Part shown: piece after piece, positions 1-7,214 of the stretch
How positions within the stretch are numbered: position 1 is the stretch's first letter
Layout: every line of letters begins with the position of its first letter
Made by a program: the position numbers and the translations under genes
Notes under the pieces: generated by a model
The model's input: only the letters and a program-made list of their open reading frames with translations
Told to the model about the DNA's origin: nothing
The model's database searches: none
DNA from: Chryseobacterium sp. c4a
GTDB lineage: Bacteria; Bacteroidota; Bacteroidia; Flavobacteriales; Weeksellaceae
Assembly (NCBI RefSeq): GCF_009900745.1
Contig: NZ_WXVU01000014.1
Span: forward strand, 98,027 to 162,026
Length of the DNA: 64,000 nucleotides
Direction of reading: 5' to 3'

Positions 1-387
1 CTCAAAAAGGGCATCCATAAAAAATGTTCTCATTTCAGGATTCTCATACAACTCTTCCAGGAATGCATCGACATCTGGTTTTTTAATTTTATACAAAACA
101 CAGGGTTCCACGGTCTCGAAAGAAACCATGCTGGGAAGACCTTTTTTAAAGCTTTCCAGGGAAGAAAACATGGTATTTTCCAGAAAAAACTGAAAGGTCA
201 CATCTTTGCCGTCATTATTATACCAGGCTCTTACAATTCCTTTTTCCAAATAAAAGGCATTAGTAGAAACTTCACCTTCGTTTAAAAGCAACGTTTTAGC
301 AGGAACTTCCATTCTTTCAAAGTTGCCTAAAAATTTCCTCCATGTCTCTTTGGAGAAGGGAAATCTGTTTTTGATATGTTCAAACAT
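1..387 (-). CDS. Crp/Fnr family transcriptional regulator (3' end outside window)
   Basis: Translating the minus strand from the ATG at 387 gives 129 codons open to the window edge, beginning MFEHIKNRFPFSKETWRKF. The visible part is a cyclic-nucleotide-binding-type beta-roll: a GEVSTNAFYLEKGIVRAWY stretch, followed by DGKDVTFQFFLENTMFSS, which is the usual pattern of Bacteroidota Crp/Fnr regulators. The C-terminal helix-turn-helix would lie beyond base 1 and is not seen. No iron-sulfur cysteine cluster is visible in this N-terminal portion. It lies immediately downstream of glmM on the same strand but is separated from it by a strong terminator, so it is probably transcribed on its own. Ligand and targets cannot be told. 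Confidence 0.8.
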   Translation of the reverse strand, partial: MFEHIKNRFPFSKETWRKFLGNFERMEVPAKTLLLNEGEVSTNAFYLEKGIVRAWYNNDGKDVTFQFFLENTMFSSLESFKKGLPSMVSFETVEPCVLYKIKKPDVDAFLEELYENPEMRTFFMDALFE

Positions 388-393
388 CAGGGT

Positions 394-423
394 ATAAAAA
401 AAGAACGGAACAAGTCCGTTCTT
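394..423 (-). terminator. Rho-independent terminator after glmM
   Basis: The arms AAGAACGGA and TCCGTTCTT pair perfectly over 9 bp around a 5-nt loop. On the minus strand the stem is followed by a run of seven T. It lies 11 bases past the glmM stop codon and just ahead of the Crp/Fnr start. Confidence 0.85.
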
Positions 424-433
424 ATCTATTATT

Positions 434-1816
434 TTAAATTAAAGTTTTAATCTTAGCGATGATATCATCTCCCAATTGATCGGCTTCTTCCTGAGATTTA
501 GCTTCTGTATAAATTCTGATAATCGGCTCTGTATTGGATTTTCTAAGGTGAACCCAATTGTTTTCAAAGTCTATTTTCACACCATCTACAGTAGAAACTT
601 CTTCATTTTCATATTCTTTCTCCATTTTGCTTAGGATAGCATCTACATCAATTTCTGGAGTCAGTTCTATTTTCTTCTTACCCATAAAATAAGCTGGATA
701 TCCTGCTCTTAGCTCAGAAACGGTTTTATTTTCTTTTGCTAAATGAGTAAGGAATAGAGCGACTCCTACTAAAGAGTCTCTTCCGTAGTGAAGATCAGGA
801 TAGATAATTCCTCCGTTTCCTTCACCACCAATTACAGCGTTTTTCTCTTTCATTAAAGTTACCACATTTACTTCTCCTACAGCACTTGCAAAGTATTCTG
901 AATTGTGAGACTGAGCAACATCTCTCAAAGCACGGCTTGAAGAAAGGTTAGAAATTGCGGCTCCTTTTTTATGCTTTAGTAGATAATCCGCAACAGCTAC
1001 CAAGGTATATTCTTCACCGAACATTTCTCCTTTTTCATCAATTAAGGCTAATCTATCTACGTCTGGATCTACTACAACTCCCAGGTCTGCATTTTCTTTT
1101 TTAACCAATTCACAGATGTCTCCCAAATGCTCTTTTAAAGGTTCAGGATTGTGTGGAAAATGGCCTGTTGGTTCACAGTATAATTTAACGGTTTCACAAC
1201 CTAATTTATCCAGTAACATTGGAATAGCGATTCCTCCTGTAGAGTTTACGGCATCCAACACGACTTTAAAGTTTTTAGCTTTAATAGCTTCCACATCTAC
1301 CATTGGTAAATCCAGGATCTGCTGAATATGAATATCAAAAGCATCATCTCTTGTTTCGTATTTTCCAAGATCATCTACTTCTGCATAGCTGAAGTCTTCA
1401 CTTTCTGCCAACGCAAGAACATCTGCTCCGTTTTCACCAGTAATGAATTCTCCTTTTTCGTTTAAAAGTTTCAGGGCATTCCATTGTTTTGGGTTGTGAG
1501 ATGCAGTAAGAATAATACCTCCATCTGCTTTTAACTCAGGAACCATTATCTCAACGGTAGGAGTTGTAGAAAGGCCTAAATCAATTACATTGATTCCCAA
1601 TCCCTGTAATGTTGCTGTTACCAATGAAGAAACCATCTGCCCTGAGATTCTGGCATCTCTTCCTATAACAAGGGTTAAGTCTTTTTTATTTTTATTGTTT
1701 TGAAGCCATGTTCCGAATGCGGAAGCGAATTTTACCACATCTAATGGTGTTAAGTTATCATTCACTTTTCCACCTATGGTTCCTCGGATTCCCGAAATAG
1801 ATTTTATTAACGACAT
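434..1816 (-). CDS. glmM: Phosphoglucosamine mutase
   Basis: Alpha-D-phosphohexomutase, 460 aa, full length. It interconverts glucosamine-6-P and glucosamine-1-P in the cytoplasm, feeding UDP-GlcNAc for peptidoglycan and lipid A. Family motifs appear in order: the phosphoserine loop TASHNP (Ser about 106), the metal loop DPDVDR (about 250-255, in place of the usual DGDGDR), the sugar-binding loop GGEGNGG (about 330-336), and the phosphate-binding loop RKSNTEPIIRIY near the C-terminus. Bacteroidota homologues are often labelled simply phosphoglucomutase/phosphomannomutase, so the exact substrate is inferred. It looks monocistronic: own -7 promoter upstream and a terminator immediately downstream. 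Confidence 0.9.
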   Translation of the reverse strand: MSLIKSISGIRGTIGGKVNDNLTPLDVVKFASAFGTWLQNNKNKKDLTLVIGRDARISGQMVSSLVTATLQGLGINVIDLGLSTTPTVEIMVPELKADGGIILTASHNPKQWNALKLLNEKGEFITGENGADVLALAESEDFSYAEVDDLGKYETRDDAFDIHIQQILDLPMVDVEAIKAKNFKVVLDAVNSTGGIAIPMLLDKLGCETVKLYCEPTGHFPHNPEPLKEHLGDICELVKKENADLGVVVDPDVDRLALIDEKGEMFGEEYTLVAVADYLLKHKKGAAISNLSSSRALRDVAQSHNSEYFASAVGEVNVVTLMKEKNAVIGGEGNGGIIYPDLHYGRDSLVGVALFLTHLAKENKTVSELRAGYPAYFMGKKKIELTPEIDVDAILSKMEKEYENEEVSTVDGVKIDFENNWVHLRKSNTEPIIRIYTEAKSQEEADQLGDDIIAKIKTLI

Positions 1817-1858
1817 TCTGTTTTATTTCTTTTGATTAGTGTAATAATTTATACGAAA

Positions 1859-1866
1859 CAAAGATA
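1859..1866 (-). promoter_or_regulatory. Bacteroidota -7 box of glmM
   Basis: On the minus strand the octamer reads TATCTTTG, a match to TAnnTTTG, about 43 bases ahead of the glmM ATG. No clear TTG at -33 was seen. Confidence 0.6.
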
Positions 1867-1884
1867 CTTAAAAAGACATTTACC

Positions 1885-2499
1885 TTATAGAATGGGAATC
1901 TTTTTTTGAACTTTATCATAAGTATCCTTCACAACTCTCGGAGGAGCAAAACGATAGCCTATATACAACAATCCATACATGCTGTTGTTCTCTACTGCCT
2001 GATTTCTTGTTTGTTGATAGGTGTAAGCACTGAAATTCATTTTTCCACCAAATAAAAAGCGGTCTGTGTTGTATCCTATGTGGAGTCCGCCTTCCATTCT
2101 TAAAGTAAGATATTGAGCATTATCCCGAGAACCATCTCCTTTAACATTCCAGAAATTTGAAAACTTTCCACCGAGTCCGAGGGCTAAATAAGGTGAAATA
2201 TTTACGTTCTTTCCAAGCACCCAATTGTAAAAATATCCAATATTAGCTCCTATTTTATACTGCATTTCTTTAGCACTCTGATCGTCTATTGTATTTCTGA
2301 AAATGGTAAGATCATAATCAAGGAACGGAACCCAGCTTCCACTGCTTTTCTTTTGCCATTCTCCTTGGGTATAGATAGTTCTTGCGGAAAAGTTTTTATT
2401 AAGAATATAAGATGTAGAACCTCCAAAACTCTGTACTCTTAAGTTCGGATATTGCAAATAAGGATCTCCTTCCCTCCAAGCCGGAAAGAGTTCTTTCAT
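1885..2499 (-). pseudogene. C-terminal part of frameshifted DUF4421-type outer-membrane protein
   Basis: 204 codons beginning MKELFPAWREGDPYLQYPN and ending in a beta-strand-rich region with alternating aromatic residues (YIGYRFAPP), typical of a small outer-membrane beta-barrel. It has no signal peptide, because that is on the preceding fragment. The ATG overlaps the stop of the upstream fragment (ATGA). Restoring one base near 2509-2512 would join the two into a single protein of about 337 aa (...NVKGF-H-IENMKELFP...). I assign it to DUF4421 from memory of the family. Alternatively the two halves could be translated separately by coupling, but the C-terminal half alone would lack an export signal. 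A sequencing error is possible. Confidence 0.65.
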
Positions 2500-2897
2500 A
2501 TTTTCAATATGAAACCTTTTACGTTTTTGTAATAGAGATTCTGGATCAATCTGTTGGGAAAAAACCTGACACTGAAGTCTGTATAAGAGCTGCTTCCTTT
2601 CAGATTATTGTCATTATTATCTGCAAAGAAACGGGGTGCAAAGGATATGGTAGCACTTATAATTCTGTAATCTATAGAAAAAGAAACCTTTGTTTTGTTG
2701 TTGATCGAAAAAATCTGTTTTGTTTCATTTTCCTTTTCTCCCTGTTTGAAAACATAGCTTTCAATATTGGTATCGAGATTGGCACGAATCATTACCTGAT
2801 CTGCATAAGACTTGATATCTGTGGTATCTCTTTGCGCATCAACCTGAAGGGCTAACAGCAAAAACAATAAAACACATACTCCTCTTGTTAGATTCAA
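2496..2897 (-). pseudogene. N-terminal part of frameshifted DUF4421-type outer-membrane protein
   Basis: 133 codons. Residues 1-21 are a signal peptide (hydrophobic VCVLLFLLLALQ, cleavage likely after VDA). The mature part contains SFSIDYRIISATISFAPRFF and SSYTDFSVRFFPNRLIQNLYYKNVKG, amphipathic strands as in outer-membrane barrels. The reading frame then turns to FILKI and stops, while the -1/+2 frame carries on the barrel in the next fragment. Together they match the architecture of DUF4421 proteins of Bacteroidota, whose function is unknown. The lesion is a one-base loss, or an assembly error at that point. Confidence 0.65.
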
Positions 2898-2963
2898 CCT
2901 GGATATTTTAAATTAAAAAACTGAAATTACTACATTTTTTTCAATTATCCAGTTAAATTCACA

Positions 2964-3116
2964 TTAAGAACACCCGCAGTCTTTATCGCAACTTGATCTT
3001 TTGGAACTGAACTTCTTAGGGGCAAAATTCTTTTTGAATATTTTAAATAAAGAATAACAAGCAAATGCTACTAATAAAGCAATCAGTACGTACTGAAAAA
3101 TTAATGAAGAGTCCAT
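2964..3116 (-). CDS. FeoB-associated Cys-rich membrane protein
   Basis: Small protein of 50 aa if started at MDSSLIFQ. One transmembrane helix (about residues 6-24, FQYVLIALLVAFACYSLF) is followed by a basic stretch and a cysteine-rich tail SSCDKDCGCS. This matches the FeoB-associated Cys-rich family found next to FeoB in Bacteroidota and Firmicutes. I chose this start because its ATG overlaps the feoB stop by one base (TAATG), the same coupling seen between feoA and feoB; a longer in-frame opening exists to 3194 but lies inside feoB. Likely function is assistance in ferrous iron transport at the inner membrane, by association only. Confidence 0.85.
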   Translation of the reverse strand: MDSSLIFQYVLIALLVAFACYSLFKIFKKNFAPKKFSSKRSSCDKDCGCS

Positions 3117-5149
3117 TACTTTAAAATTTGATATACTATCATCGACACAAAATATGCCAAACCTGTCATCATAGTCACCTGAAAGCCTGTCCATTTCCAG
3201 CTTTTGGTTTCTCTATAGACTACTGCCAGTGTAGACACACACTGCATTGCAAACGCGTAGAACAGAAGCACGGAAATTCCTGTTGCAAAACTGAAGACTT
3301 TCTCTCCGTTTGGTTTTACATCTCTTCTCATCTTATCAATCACTTTTACTTCCGGTGCATCATCTTCAAGGCTATACAGCGTTGACATGGTTCCTACGAA
3401 TACTTCTCTTGCGACAAAGCTGGTCAGAATTCCTACTCCCATTTTCCAATCGTATCCCAGTGGAGCGATCAACGGCTCAATTCCTTTTCCCATTTTGGCT
3501 AGGTAAGAATGATCTAAGTGAACATCTGAAGCAACAAACTCATTGGGCTGTTGTTTTGGCCCAAAATAACTTAAAACCCAGATAATAATACTTACAATGA
3601 AGATTATTTTCCCTGCTCCAGTAATGAAATCCCAAACTTTCCCCAAGACCATTTTGAAGTCATAGCCAAAGAGTGGTTTCTTATAAGCAGGAAGATCCAT
3701 TACCAAATAGGTTTTTCCTTTTTCTTTAATAAATCTTTTCAGAATGGCTGCGGAAAATAAGGCAACTAAGAATCCTAACAGATACATTCCCATTAGCACC
3801 AGAGCTTTATATTTTATTCCTAAAAATGACCCTTCTGAAATAATCAATCCAATAATAATACTATATACCGGAAGTCTCGCTGAACACGTCATAAATGGGG
3901 TTACCAAAATCGTCAGCAATCTTTCTTTAACATTCTCAATGTTTCTAGTAGAGATAACGGCTGGAATCGCACATGCTGTTCCTGATACCAGAGGAACAAT
4001 ACTTTTCCCGTTCAGTCCAAAAGGACGAAGAAGCCTATCCATCAGGAAAACAACTCTTGCCATATACCCTGAATCTTCCAGCAAGTAAAGGAAATAGAGT
4101 AAAATTCCGATTTGTGGTGCGAAAACGACAATCCCTCCAATTCCCGGAACAATTCCATTGGAAATTAAAGAGTTGACCGGGCCATCTGGAAGATGCTCTT
4201 TTGTAAAGGTTGAAAGCCATGAGAAGAAACTCTCGATCCAATTCATCGGGTATTCTGCCAAAAAGAAAACACTTTGGAAAATGATCAATAGAATCAGCAT
4301 AAAAACAACATATCCCCAGAATTTATGAACTAAAACTTTATCCAGTTTCTCTGTCAACAATTCTTTGAACTGAGGTTGCTTAGAGATTACATTCTCCAGT
4401 ATTTTATCTACATTTTGATATCTTCGGACAGTTTCCTGAACTTGCAATCTTTTAGGTACCAGACTTTTAGATTCAGAATCACCGATCTGATCCATTACCG
4501 ATTCCAGTTTTCCAAGATCAGTTCCCATTGAAATGCTCATCCAAGCTTTATATTCATTCTCAAAACCTTTGTGAGATATCAATTTCTGAATAAAATCTTT
4601 GTGTTCGTTAGGGGTTTCAAATGAAGCTTTATCTGTTTTCACAAATTCGCTGCTGAAAACAGCTTCTTTCACCTCATTGATTCCGATCTGTTCTTTAGCA
4701 TTGGTTTGAATGATCTTAATGCCTAATGCTTCTGAAAATTTTTGAATATCTATGGTAATTCCTCTTCTTTCTGCTTGGTCAATCTGATTGACGATCAAAA
4801 TCATAGGAATCCCAAGATCCTGAATCTGCTGAAATAAAAGAAGACCTCTTTTTAAACTTAATGCTTCAAGAATATAAACAACTCCTGCGTAGTTCTTCTG
4901 TTCATCAATAAGATATTTTGAAAAAATAGCTTCATCCTCTGAACTGGGATATACACTGTAAGAACCCGGAAGGTCAATAACTTCAACATCTTCATTTTTA
5001 TAGGTATAGTTTCCCGAATGACTTGCAACGGTAACACCAGCATAATTTCCGGTTTTTTGCTTTTTATTACAAAGTGCATTAAAAACCGTTGATTTTCCTA
5101 CATTCGGATTCCCAACTAAAAGTATCTGTTTTTTCTTGTTTGCCTGCAT
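3116..5149 (-). CDS. feoB: Ferrous iron transporter FeoB
   Basis: Inner-membrane Fe2+ permease with an N-terminal GTPase, 677 aa. G-protein motifs: G1 GNPNVGKST (about 13-21), G3 DLPG (about 59-62), G4 NQID (about 121-124). The membrane part starts near residue 270 and carries two gate regions: GIVVFAPQIGILLYFLYLLEDSGYMAR, and after it GILTSFVAREVFVGTMSTLYS. It is the middle gene of feoA-feoB-Cys-rich protein, with one-base TAATG overlaps on both sides, so the three are translationally coupled. Regulation is expected at the operator ahead of feoA. The protein is somewhat shorter than the 750-residue E. coli form but complete. Confidence 0.95.
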   Translation of the reverse strand: MQANKKKQILLVGNPNVGKSTVFNALCNKKQKTGNYAGVTVASHSGNYTYKNEDVEVIDLPGSYSVYPSSEDEAIFSKYLIDEQKNYAGVVYILEALSLKRGLLLFQQIQDLGIPMILIVNQIDQAERRGITIDIQKFSEALGIKIIQTNAKEQIGINEVKEAVFSSEFVKTDKASFETPNEHKDFIQKLISHKGFENEYKAWMSISMGTDLGKLESVMDQIGDSESKSLVPKRLQVQETVRRYQNVDKILENVISKQPQFKELLTEKLDKVLVHKFWGYVVFMLILLIIFQSVFFLAEYPMNWIESFFSWLSTFTKEHLPDGPVNSLISNGIVPGIGGIVVFAPQIGILLYFLYLLEDSGYMARVVFLMDRLLRPFGLNGKSIVPLVSGTACAIPAVISTRNIENVKERLLTILVTPFMTCSARLPVYSIIIGLIISEGSFLGIKYKALVLMGMYLLGFLVALFSAAILKRFIKEKGKTYLVMDLPAYKKPLFGYDFKMVLGKVWDFITGAGKIIFIVSIIIWVLSYFGPKQQPNEFVASDVHLDHSYLAKMGKGIEPLIAPLGYDWKMGVGILTSFVAREVFVGTMSTLYSLEDDAPEVKVIDKMRRDVKPNGEKVFSFATGISVLLFYAFAMQCVSTLAVVYRETKSWKWTGFQVTMMTGLAYFVSMIVYQILK

Positions 5150-5403
5150 TAATTCAATTCTTCAACAATGATATAATCTCCTTCTTCCTCACGAAGAGCA
5201 ATCCGGCTTTTCTCAGCTCCAAATTCCACATACATCGGCCCATTGAACGGAGCCTGGTACAAAATCCTGAAAACAGTCTCCGGAAGAAGCCCCATTTCAA
5301 TGATTTTATTGGGCATTTTTAGATGGTCATTATCATATCCCAATATCTTTCCCATTTTGTTTTTGGGAAATCCACTTAATTTATGTAATTCTTTCTCTTT
5401 CAA
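5149..5403 (-). CDS. feoA: FeoA-domain protein (ferrous iron transport)
   Basis: SH3-like FeoA domain: LSGFPKNKMGKILGY, then MPNKIIEMGLLPETVFRILYQAPFNGPMYVEF, then ALREEEGDYIIVEEL. It acts as a cytoplasmic partner of FeoB. The longest frame would begin at a TTG at 5427, but that codon lies inside the -7 promoter box TATATTTG, so it cannot be transcribed as a start. The next plausible start is the TTG at 5403 (84 aa, MKEKELHKLSGF), with a leader of about 15-20 nt. An ATG at 5355 would cut off the first beta strand of the fold. The stop codon overlaps the feoB ATG by one base. Confidence 0.8.
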   Translation of the reverse strand: MKEKELHKLSGFPKNKMGKILGYDNDHLKMPNKIIEMGLLPETVFRILYQAPFNGPMYVEFGAEKSRIALREEEGDYIIVEELN

Positions 5404-5424
5404 AGCCCTGATTTTTTGGTAGTG

Positions 5425-5432
5425 CAAATATA
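5425..5432 (-). promoter_or_regulatory. -7 box of the feo operon
   Basis: TATATTTG on the minus strand, a perfect TAnnTTTG. It is directly preceded by a long palindrome (5436-5456) in the -10 to -35 space, as expected for a repressible promoter. Its position excludes the longest feoA start. Confidence 0.75.
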
Positions 5433-5435
5433 CGC

Positions 5436-5456
5436 TATTTAAATTTAATCTAAATA
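5436..5456. promoter_or_regulatory. Palindromic operator in the feo promoter
   Basis: A 21-bp near-perfect inverted repeat, TATTTAAATTTAATCTAAATA, with 9 of 10 arm positions symmetrical. It sits four bases upstream of the feo -7 box. By position it should bind a metal-dependent repressor such as a DtxR- or Fur-type protein. It does not read like the E. coli Fur box. A related 15-mer, TTATTTAGAYTAAAT, occurs in the promoter of the JmjC gene at 10507-10521. Confidence 0.7.
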
Positions 5457-5469
5457 ACGTTTTGCTTAT

Positions 5470-5510
5470 AAAAAAATCAACCCAAACACATTGCTGTACC
5501 TGGGTTGATT
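5470..5510 (-). terminator. Terminator after the GLPGLI gene
   Basis: The arms AATCAACCCA (5475-5484) and TGGGTTGATT (5501-5510) pair perfectly over 10 bp. On the minus strand the stem runs into TTTTTT. It separates the GLPGLI gene from the feo promoter. Confidence 0.8.
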
Positions 5511-5538
5511 CGGAATATAATTTAGTTGATATGAATGC

Positions 5539-6444
5539 TTATTTTTTCTTTTGAGCTGAAGAAGCTTGTACTTTTTCGATAGGGTTATCATTGGAGTTAT
5601 AAAACTCTTTGTAATGCTTTTCCTGTTTTTTCATCATGTCTCCAATTGTTCCATCCATACCTGGAATTGATTTAGACATCATTTCCTGTGTCATCATCGG
5701 GCGTACGGAAGCAAACGGATCTTTCTTGAAATCACTGAATGTTTTTTCAAATTTTTCTCTTGACAGTTCGTTTACTTTTGCTGAGACATTCATAAGATTG
5801 TCAGCATAAGAAAGTTCTGTATAATCTTTCACTTTTTTATTTCCTTGTAATATCCAGGAATAGTTTTTGTCGGCATCTTCAATCTTCACAATAAGCCCCG
5901 GTAGTCCATAGAACTTATAAGGGCCATCCTGAAAAGGAATATCTGTACTAAACCAAGCTGTCCAAGTTCTTCCGCCAAATTCAGTAGTTGCTTTTTGAGC
6001 ATTATACTCCCCAATTTTTTGCTTATCACCGAGAATATTCCAATTGAACTTTAGGTCTTCGCTATATCCAATAGTGGTAGGAGTAAAACCATTGGCCACT
6101 TTATCTACATATTGAATTTTCATCCCAGGATAAAACTTATATACTTTTGAGGTAATCTTTGGGGCCTTTAAAGACTTTGAAAGGTCTTTCATGATCCCTG
6201 CTTTTTTCATTGCCTCTATTTCCACTTTCATGATAGAATCTTGCGAAATAATGGTATAATCCTGATAAATAGATCTATTTTTATCCGTAATATCTAGAAT
6301 AGTAATGACCTTATCCAACTTCGCAGAATCTTTCTTTGGTTTAAAAGTCAATTCATAAAAGAATCGGTTAGCCGTTTCTTTACCATCCTGAGCGTTGGCA
6401 AAGGCAAAAAGTGCGATAAGAAATACTGAAAATAGCTTTTTCAT
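5539..6444 (-). CDS. GLPGLI family secreted protein
   Basis: 301 aa. A signal peptide MKKLFSVFLIALFAFANA with cleavage before Q is followed by a beta-rich domain. The family-naming motif GLPGLI is at about residues 180-185 (KFYGLPGLIVKIED). The function of the family is unknown; members are exported, occur almost only in Bacteroidota, and commonly sit beside genes for TonB-receptor-like outer-membrane proteins. Here such a gene (7215-9986) is nearby on the same strand, separated by the DinB pseudogene on the other strand. The two share an upstream element (6453-6490 and 9994-10034), which suggests co-regulation. Confidence 0.9.
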   Translation of the reverse strand: MKKLFSVFLIALFAFANAQDGKETANRFFYELTFKPKKDSAKLDKVITILDITDKNRSIYQDYTIISQDSIMKVEIEAMKKAGIMKDLSKSLKAPKITSKVYKFYPGMKIQYVDKVANGFTPTTIGYSEDLKFNWNILGDKQKIGEYNAQKATTEFGGRTWTAWFSTDIPFQDGPYKFYGLPGLIVKIEDADKNYSWILQGNKKVKDYTELSYADNLMNVSAKVNELSREKFEKTFSDFKKDPFASVRPMMTQEMMSKSIPGMDGTIGDMMKKQEKHYKEFYNSNDNPIEKVQASSAQKKK

Positions 6445-6452
6445 TTCTCGAT

Positions 6453-6490
6453 TTTATTAATTAGTAATCACAATTGATGATTTGTTACAG
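6453..6490 (-). promoter_or_regulatory. Upstream element shared with the receptor-like gene (copy 1)
   Basis: Read on the minus strand this begins with TGTAAC and, 20 bases later, has TAATTAAT followed by AAAAT, 18 bases before the ATG. Copy 2 at 9994-10034 has TGTAAC, the same 20-base distance and the same TAATTAAT, with little similarity elsewhere apart from a shared GATTA. It may be a promoter of an alternative sigma factor or an activator site. Confidence 0.5.
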
Positions 6491-6665
6491 TTTTTTTCAA
6501 TTTATTTTTCTGGAAAAACAGAAAGAGGAGGATTAGAATGAAAGCTAATATTGAATGAATAGTAATTTGTACAAAAAAATGAAGACAATGGCAAAAATTA
6601 TGATTCTCTTAAAACATTTTCAGCTGTAAAAGTTTTACCTTTAAGTTTCTCAAAAACAAAATATT

Positions 6666-7163
6666 ATGGATACTTTATCATAATTTAAAAATGAGCTGGA
6701 AGCTGAATATCAGACGACCAGGAAATTCTTTGAAACTTATCCTGACGAAAAAAACGACTATGCTCCCCATGAAAAAAGTATGAAAATGCTACCACTCGCC
6801 ACTCATATCGCGGAGATATTTGAATGGCCGAATACAATGCTTAATACATCGGAGCTTGATTTTGCGAATGGTGATTATCAACCTAAACAAATTTTTACCC
6901 GTGAGGATCTTCTCCAAACTCTTGATCAGAATTTTAGATCTGGAAAAGAGGCTCTTGAAAAGGCTCAAGAAAATGATCTTAATGCCAGTTGGGCATTAAA
7001 AAATAATGGTCAGGAATTAGCAAAATGGTCTAAATATGAGTCTATTCGTCATGCATTAAACCAAATCACTCACCACAGGGCACAATTGGGTGTTTATTAC
7101 AGAATCAATGACATTCCTTTACCGGGAAGCTATGGCCCTTCTGCTGATCACCAAGCTTTTTAA
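6666..7163 (+). pseudogene. DinB family protein broken by an early stop codon
   Basis: From the ATG at 6666 the frame reads MDTLS, then TAA at 6681-6683, then continues without break for another 159 codons in the same frame: FKNELEAEYQTTRKFFETYP... through KMLPLATHIAEIFEWPN to ITHHRAQLGVYYR...GPSADHQAF. The whole is a DinB-like four-helix bundle with metal-ligand histidines (THIAE, about residue 43, and THHRAQ near 145). Only the codon after TCA is damaged. Internal ATGs at 6780 and 6786 could restart translation but would lose the first helix. DinB-family proteins are putative metal-dependent thiol S-transferases; the substrate is unknown. It converges on the receptor-like gene across a shared terminator. 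Confidence 0.75.
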
Positions 7164-7181
7164 AGCTCTATATATCTCAAT

Positions 7182-7211
7182 AAAAAACCAATCCGATCGG
7201 ATTGGTTTTTT
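7182..7211. terminator. Bidirectional terminator
   Basis: A6, then the perfect 18-bp palindrome CCAATCCGATCGGATTGG, then T6. It serves the converging DinB pseudogene and the receptor-like gene. Confidence 0.85.
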
Positions 7212-7214
7212 ATT

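Noticed and set aside
3310..4241. Several frames of 70-114 codons inside feoB
   Set aside because: Out-of-frame readings of a strongly conserved gene.
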